From Eonycteris spelaea (taxonomy: Eukaryota > Chordata > Mammalia > Chiroptera > Pteropodidae): 64,000 nucleotides of DNA. Position numbers and translations under genes: made by a program. This document shows positions 57,881-64,000 of this stretch, piece after piece (position 1 is the first letter of the stretch; the number at the start of each line of letters is the position of its first letter). The stretch covers positions 2,184,001-2,248,000 of the forward strand of contig PUFA01000077.1 of NCBI GenBank assembly GCA_003508835.1, written 5' to 3'. The notes below the pieces were generated by a model. That model saw only the letters and a program-made list of their open reading frames with translations. It searched no databases and was not told the origin of the DNA.

Positions 57881-59485
57881 ACTGAGGCATCATGGCCTCA
57901 AGGTATAGGACTTCTTCATGGTGACTCGCTTTTCACTGAGTAGGCATGCTAACAGAGAACACTCCAACAGACCCAGGTGGAAGCTACAATGCTTATTAGA
58001 CTCGAAGGTCCCAGAGGGTCACTTGCATGGTATATGGTTGATTGAGCAGATTCGAGGACAGGAGAATGGTGAAATTGGTGAAGTAGATGATCTCATTCCA
58101 GTTAGCAGTCTTAAGGTTCGATTTCAGACTTTGAAAGTATCTGTTCCTGTCTGCCTCCAGTCCTAAAGTCTAACCTTTCAGGGAATCCCAACAAAGAGTC
58201 TGGGTGTATAACAGAGATCCTTTCTTTTCATGGGTCCTGGATTACAATCTGTGTCCCCTCTGGGGACACAGTACTGGAAGCCTAACAAAACTCCACTTAT
58301 TTTTTATCCTATGACTTTTACTTGATTTATTGGCCACTTTTTCTTCTGTCCAGAATCTTGATGTCTTAAGCCATGGCTGCCTCCATGGTCCCAAACCTAA
58401 TATTTTTTCTTTTCAACACCATGACATTTCCAGGAACTCTGCTGGATCTTTGCCTCTTGTGGTATTTCTCTGCCCATCTCAGCAATGCCCCACCCCCAGC
58501 AAAGCTTATGCATAGGCAAATGCTCCACTGGGAAATAGTGGCGCACAGAACATTGTGCTTACATCCTTAAGTTCCCCTTTCTTCTTATTCTAAGCCCCCT
58601 CAAGTCCTGCCTGTCTTGAAAGCTCTCCCATGTTTTCAAATAGACTTTTCTAGATATTCTTGATAGTAGGTTTGACCCACCAGGAACTACACCACCATAC
58701 AGAGAAGTGGAGATGCAAAGCTTTTGATCTGAATGATGCACCCAGGCTCACCTCAAATTCACTGTACATTCTGTTCCTAAGGATCCTATTTTCTTACCAT
58801 TTGACATATTCTTGTCATTTTACCCACTCTTGAGTTTTGAAAAATAGACTATGACCTTGGTCCTTACTATGGAAACTGTTTAGGCTTCTTCTGACTTCCC
58901 CAAGTACCCTGCTGGAAGACGTCTAGTCTCAAGCCTTAAGTTTGAGAGCATATCTGTGGAGTGGGACCAGAGTATAAGCCACCGTCGATGTCCTTCACAC
59001 CCTACACATGGCAACAGATCACAATGAAACATGTCACAGACCTATCTAGAAGGCTATTTTATGTTCTCATATTCTGATTCATAATCCATTGCATGGTTTT
59101 CAGGTTGCTACTTTGCATACCAACAACTACAATAGAAAAAAAAAACTAACCTCTTTAATAATAACAAATTGGTTTAAAAAAAAAATACCATCCACACTTG
59201 CCCCTTCCTCTCTCCGGAGCACGGTAATTTTTGTTGTAGGTTGCTAAATATATCAACTGATGAACCAGCACCCATCTGGTGGCATGAAGAGGAAAGAAAT
59301 AGTCAAAAACAGAAGAGCAAAAGGGCCTCAGCTTCCTGCTTCACCTGTTAGTGTTCTTTCCTAAGGGTTAGGCCTGCCAAGACTGATGTCAGATGCAGCC
59401 TCAGAATTCTCATGCATTAACAGAAAGCATCGGCACCTCAGATGAGAAAGCCTTCCTCAGTGATACCTCCTGCAGCCAGATCTAG

Positions 59486-59530
<45 letters not shown>

Positions 59531-60089
59531 TATTCATAGTTTGATAGATGAGAAAGGATTTTCTAATAATTTTTTAAAATTAATTTTTGTAATTAAAGGG
59601 CTTTTTCTAGAAGATAAAACATACAATAGAGAGTCAACAATTTTTAATGAGTGTGAATAAATGAATGACTAGTAGAACCACACATGCCTTATTTAATGGA
59701 AACCAAAAAAATAGAACGAAACAAAAAACAAGCTCTCTTAAGATTAGCGCAGAAAGGAAACTCACCTGTTGGGGAATGTGGGCAGGCAGAGAGCATAGAT
59801 TCAAACCTTCTGTCCTTGTTAGGGATTCTGCTCTTGACTCCTTTTGCACAACAGAAAGTAGGGCCAGTGTATTTAAAATTATTTTACTGAAGTTGGGGGA
59901 TAACAAAAGAAAAGTAAAAGAAGCATGAGGTTATGTATTCTGATTGTCGAGACACAGTGTTCCATCCGGGCACAGAAGTTCAGTTCTATAAACACATGAG
60001 CCTCAAAAAAAGTACTTCAAACTATGTACTCTGTTTTCCTGTTGCAGAGGCATATTTAATCATTCCTATCTGTACGAGCCTCCCTGAGC
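57881..60089. other. No recognised gene, about 2.2 kb
   Basis: Only the TG microsatellite at 59486-59529 is recognised. Short open frames lack support. Confidence 0.4.
59486..59529. repeat. (TG)n microsatellite, 44 bp
   Basis: An uninterrupted TG run ending in 'gcgcgt', a possible Z-DNA-forming alternating purine-pyrimidine tract. Confidence 0.95.
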
Positions 60090-60715
60090 CTTCCAAGTTA
60101 CTCAGTTGACAAACATTCGGGAAGTGCTAACTCTGAGTTGGCACTATCTAATTGCTGGTGCACAAAGTGGCTAAGGTACTCTCCTTGCCCTCACTTATCT
60201 CACCCTCTTGTGCCAGATGGTATCTAAACAGCAAACTCCAGCAAAATGTGGCATGTACTATAAAAGAAATATGCACAGAAGTGTAGTAGGACAGGGGAAG
60301 TGGACCTTTAATACCACTTGGAAGGGGACTGGGAAGGATAGATCAGAAATTTTGGAGGAAGTTATTGGCTCAGTTCCCTCCTGAAGAATCAGTGAAAAAT
60401 TACTTGGTGGACACTTGGGAAGGAAAGAGAATAGGATACAGGCAGCAGGAACAGCGTGAACAAAGGTTAGGAGGCTGAAAACAGAAAAATATGTGCAGGC
60501 AACGATAAACAGGTCAATGTTACTAAAAATAATAATACTTAAAAAAAACAACAGAGGAACCTTGGAAGAACACAAGAGGCTTCAGGAACAAGATCATGGG
60601 AAACCTAGCAAACCATGTAAAAAAATTGCATTCAGTTATGTAGGCAATGGAGAATCACTGAGTGCTTATAGGCAGCGGACAGATATGACAGACATGTTAC
60701 TTAGATGAAGCACTC
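60090..60715 (-). mobile_element. L2 LINE fragment, inverted
   Basis: Reverse L2 over more than 600 bp: 'aggtactctccttgccctca', 'caggcagcaggaacagcgtg', 'aacaaaggttaggaggctga', 'gtaggcaatggagaatcact'. It has lost its 3' terminus. Confidence 0.7.
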
Positions 60716-62320
60716 CACATATATATATGTACTTATCCGAGAAATTGGCTGATAGTTTTCATCAGATTCTGAAAGGCATTACAAACCCTGGTATAGGAAG
60801 TAATTCTAACTGTGATTATGTATCAGAAAGTCTTTTAAAATAGTCAGACAATAGGACCCACTCCATACTTATTGAATCAGGCTCTGGATGTGGATTGAGA
60901 CATCTGTATAATTTTTAAAGCTCCTTTAATGGTGCTGACAGACAGATACGTTCAGGAGGCACTGGTCAGGAACCAGACCCTCACTCATGCCTACTCAGGG
61001 CTCCCAAATGGCTTGTTATCTGTCTCTTTTTATTTATTCACATCATAAATGACCTTGCCCAAGGGAGATTCTATCTTCATATAAGAATGTGGCCGTATTC
61101 TTGAAAACTATAATAGACTAGCCATAACTGAACAAGGTCACCCAAATTTTCATGCAAGAGCCATGACCCACCTTGAGTAAATACAGTGAGGTGATTCTCC
61201 TAGATGACCTGTGACCCATGGTAACTCTCAAAGAACACTTAATTTTTTGGTAGCCATCTTGGAATAGTTTTTAGCACCCGTGTAGAATGCCTAAGTTATT
61301 CACGTAAATAACATGAGGGCAGTTTTTCTGTAATCAAAGATTTGATGATATACGGTGATATTCTTTGTTGGCCTTTAAGTAGCTTGAGGCTTTATTATTA
61401 CAGACACTACAAGTTGATGGGTGAAAACGGAGCTTCAAAATAAAGTATTTAGACAATGTTATGCAAAAAGTAGCTGAAGGAATTAGTTTTGCCACTATCT
61501 AGAAGCTATAAATAAGGAGTTAGGGAGCATGTAATGCTTCTGAGATCCGCTTGATTTAAAGAGATTTCTTTCTTTGAACAAGTTGGAAAATGATTGTCAC
61601 AGATATAATATTTGGTGAAAAACTTGAGTGTTCTCTTCCTTACCTAAAGAAGGGGGTGGAATATCATACCCATTTATTAGAAAAACTGGGTCAGATTACA
61701 TCCATTCATAGTCTAAACCAGAGCTCGGCCAAGAGTTTGGGATTACGAAGAAAAACAAATTAATTAGTCACAGATAATTTTCTACATCTGTCAAAAATAC
61801 CAAACATCTACCGCCCTGTAGCCCTGGCCTCTCATCGCATTGTCAGGAGCCGTTTTACACCGTCGTGGCCACGCACGCAGTCGTTTCTACCACACAGTTC
61901 TGCAGCCGGATTCTTAGTCTGGGTAATACCTTTACCCAGTCTGATCCTTTGACCCTGAGGGCCCCATGGATATTTTAGGGAAGGGCAGGAACACTGAGAG
62001 AATCCCTTCCATCCTGACTCATAGTGACTTGAATTTAGAAGTGAATTTATTTTCTCAGCGAGAATCCTCAGACCAATGAATTTAATCCCATTTTAGGAGG
62101 ATGGGTAATTAACAATTTTCATTAACCTTGGGCGCTCCCACCAGTTTGAATAGCCTAAAGTACAGAGGATTGGGTGGGACCTGACATGTCATATTTAGTG
62201 GAAATGTCATATGAACTAGAGAATAAAATGTTCTTACAAAATTAAAATCCAATATTTAACACCACTTAAGAAACATTTTAGTAAAAAGTGGGTTCTTTGT
62301 TCTGTAACCTTCTATAGCTT
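60716..62320. other. Mostly unassigned; CpG pocket inside
   Basis: No repeat is recognised except a possible hAT trace at 60740-60790. The CpG pocket at 61811-61908 is listed separately. Confidence 0.4.
61811..61908. other. CpG pocket
   Basis: Nine CpGs in 98 bp, densest in 'cgtcgtggccacgcacgcag' (61861-61880). Flanks are AT-rich and CpG-poor. No repeat family is recognised, so it could be an unmethylated element or a young insertion. Confidence 0.5.
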
Positions 62321-62322
62321 TG

Positions 62323-62347
62323 AGGATAGGAAAACATTTCCTATCCT
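62323..62347. repeat. Perfect 11-bp hairpin with 3-nt loop
   Basis: 'aggataggaaa' and 'tttcctatcct' pair exactly around 'aca'. It sits at the edge of the hAT-like repeat. Confidence 0.9.
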
Positions 62348-62522
62348 GATATCAATGGAACCCTAGGAATCCATGGATAGTCTTCAAGGAGTCCATGACA
62401 CTCTTTTATAGTATATCAAAAGCTGTGTGTATGCAGCTTAGATATGTCTCTGGGCCAGAGGTCATAGCTTTGAATGAACTCAAAGGAGGCTTAGACTCAA
62501 AAGTGTTGAAGAACAATTGCTT
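62330..62522 (+). mobile_element. hAT-type transposon 3' fragment
   Basis: 'aggaatccatggatagtctt', 'caaggagtccatgacactct', 'ggtcatagctttgaatgaac' and the terminal 'tgttgaagaacaattgc' fit a hAT 3' end that normally reads 'gttaagaaccactg'. Confidence 0.6.
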
Positions 62523-63289
62523 TTGTATCCCACGGGGGGCGCAAAATCTGCATTCTTAAGGTCCAAACATTTCCCTAAGCTTTGCCCACTCTACAGAAAG
62601 GTGTTGCTTTGTCCTTTCACACAGGGAAGCTCCCATGGGCCTCAAGGGAATATCTCTCAGCCTTCTTGTCCTGCATCCAGCACTCAGTATCATGCTGCAT
62701 GCCCTTCGTGAAGATGTCATGGAAAAGACTGGCAGCTGGGTGGAGATCAATACGTGACCGGGCCACCGAGGAATTTGTGTGCCTCATGCCAACTCACACA
62801 CGGCTGCTCAAAGTTGACTGCTCATCGGGTTTCTTCTCACTCCACTCTCTGATGGAGGAAGATGCTGGTGTTGCTAGACAGTAGCCATGGGCTACTCTTC
62901 TCTCTTCTCCAAGGAATGGATTGTCTCTTCTTGAGATTTAGGTCATTTACATTTTTTGTCTTTTTTTTTTTTTTTTGTAGTATCAGCTCTCTGCCAGGCT
63001 TGACATTATCATGATATTGTAGCTTATTGGACTTGTACTCATTGTAAGGACGAACGCGAAGATCTTTCTACATCCCAACCAGAAATGTGAGTCAATTTTT
63101 CCATTTCAAAAGTCTCTGGAGCCAGATTTTTCCTAAAGAACATGCTTTGGCTTCCCCTGCATACTTTCTCTGCTAAATGCAGTAGAATCAGATAACGACC
63201 CCTAATTCCAGTGTTTTGCACTGAAACTTTTTAGGAAGGAAAAAAAAAAAGGAAATCAAGAATGCTATTGCTACTACTATTATTACTAC
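62523..63289. other. No recognised gene
   Basis: A 100-codon frame at 62582-62884 has no recognised domain. A T16 run lies at 62961-62976 and an A-rich run at 63240-63250. Confidence 0.4.
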
Positions 63290-63640
63290 TTACTTCACCT
63301 TCTGCTGAGAGTACCTGCCTGTGGCCACTCAGTCCTCCTGAGCCTTCTCAGACAGAATCAACCGTATCTTTGTCATGGCAATGTCTTTCATATAGGTCTA
63401 GGCTCTCACATTTCTTTCTGCTACAAACTTCTGATAGTGTTTGAGTTCATGTCCCTTTATAGGTAGTGAGTGCCCTTTCCACGCATTTCTGTCAGTTAAA
63501 TTCCTATTATTTCTTAAGATGTCACTTAAGTGCACATCTTCAAGGAAGACTTCCCCAAGACGTGCTAAATACCTACTCTCCAATAATTCCAGCCTTGCTG
63601 TACTGTTAGTGTTTTATTGTATTATATTATACACATAATG
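63290..63640 (+). mobile_element. L2 LINE fragment
   Basis: 'cttaagatgtcacttaagtg', 'cttcaaggaagacttcccca' and 'gttagtgttttattgtatta' fit the forward L2 3' region. Confidence 0.55.
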
Positions 63641-64000
63641 CTAGAGGAAAGATGGGACTCCCTTCTTATAAGTGCCAACAAACAATCTAGAATAGGTCTC
63701 ATTATCCTGACAGGATACATAATTCCCCTGGTGTTAGGATGGGGGTTAGGGTCAGCATCATACAAATTGAAGGGCCTAAGAGTTCCCTAAAGAAAAATAG
63801 GCTGCTAATTGGCAGAAAAGAGGCACTAGCTGCGAGGGACAATGATATTTAAATTTACTTGATATGGATGTTATCAGGAGGAAGAAGAAAGTAATTTGCG
63901 AGGGAGGCTTCATTTTCACCCTATTTCAACTTCAAGACAAGGCAAAAGGGATGTATCACCTAGAAGAAAATTCCAACGCCAAGAATAGGGCTAATACAGT
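63641..64000. other. No recognised feature
   Basis: Unassigned sequence to the window end. Confidence 0.4.

Noticed and set aside
62582..62884. 100-codon frame with plausible-looking C-terminal residues
   Set aside because: No homology recognised, no splice or promoter support; a protein search would decide.
1..64000. CRISPR arrays, operons, tRNA or rRNA genes
   Set aside because: No regularly spaced direct repeats and no tRNA or rRNA fold beyond tRNA-derived MIR heads; the sequence is mammalian.

Overview
This is nuclear DNA from a placental mammal. It is AT-rich and CpG-depleted, with scattered simple repeats, and almost every recognisable segment is an old mammalian transposable element: MIR, L2, CR1/L3, L1M, HAL1, MLT1-type LTRs, hAT-Charlie and Tigger/pogo transposons. 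I found no protein-coding gene, no convincing exon, no RNA gene and no CRISPR array. Open reading frames do not exceed about 140 codons, and the longer ones lie over repeats or have no recognisable content. The window is best read as intergenic or deep intronic sequence. The species cannot be named. There is no Alu, B1/B2, carnivore tRNA-Lys SINE, ruminant BovB/tA, pig PRE or horse ERE copy in 64 kb. With a fairly complete HAL1 element, this suggests a lineage with little recent SINE activity (some bats are one option), but that is inference. All family names come from memory of consensus sequences, not from a database search.

Layout. 0-4.3 kb: an ERV-type solo LTR (minus strand), an MLT1 3' part and broken L1M 3' ends. 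4.3-13 kb: sparse MIR, L2 and old LTR-like repeats, with a complete MLT1 LTR at 9.70-10.27 kb. 13-20.2 kb: an LTR-like block, L1M, a dense MIR/L2 zone with L2 pieces in alternating orientation, and MER5A. 20.7-29.8 kb: the most repeat-poor part, with candidate conserved noncoding stretches at about 21-21.9 kb and 23.8-24.3 kb. 29.8-40 kb: MIR, L2, CR1/L3 and two Tigger elements, then a near-perfect 87/88-bp tandem duplication at 39.9 kb. 40.4-47.9 kb: a second copy of the ERV-type LTR split by a Tigger2-like element, two Tigger1-derived elements inside MIRs, and a CpG-richer Tigger copy. 48.2-53.4 kb: a nested block holding MLT1, hAT-Charlie, a HAL1 element with CpG-rich 5' region and a third LTR fragment. 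53.4-64 kb: MIR, a complete MLT1 LTR (55.03-55.43 kb), L2, hAT and large unassigned stretches.

No genes act together here. What can be read is the order of transposon insertion (LTR before Tigger2, MIR before Tigger1) and a few local features: a tandem duplication, hairpins and CpG clusters. No clearly new biological system is visible. The best targets for follow-up are the repeat-poor blocks, the Tigger cluster and the unnamed LTR family.
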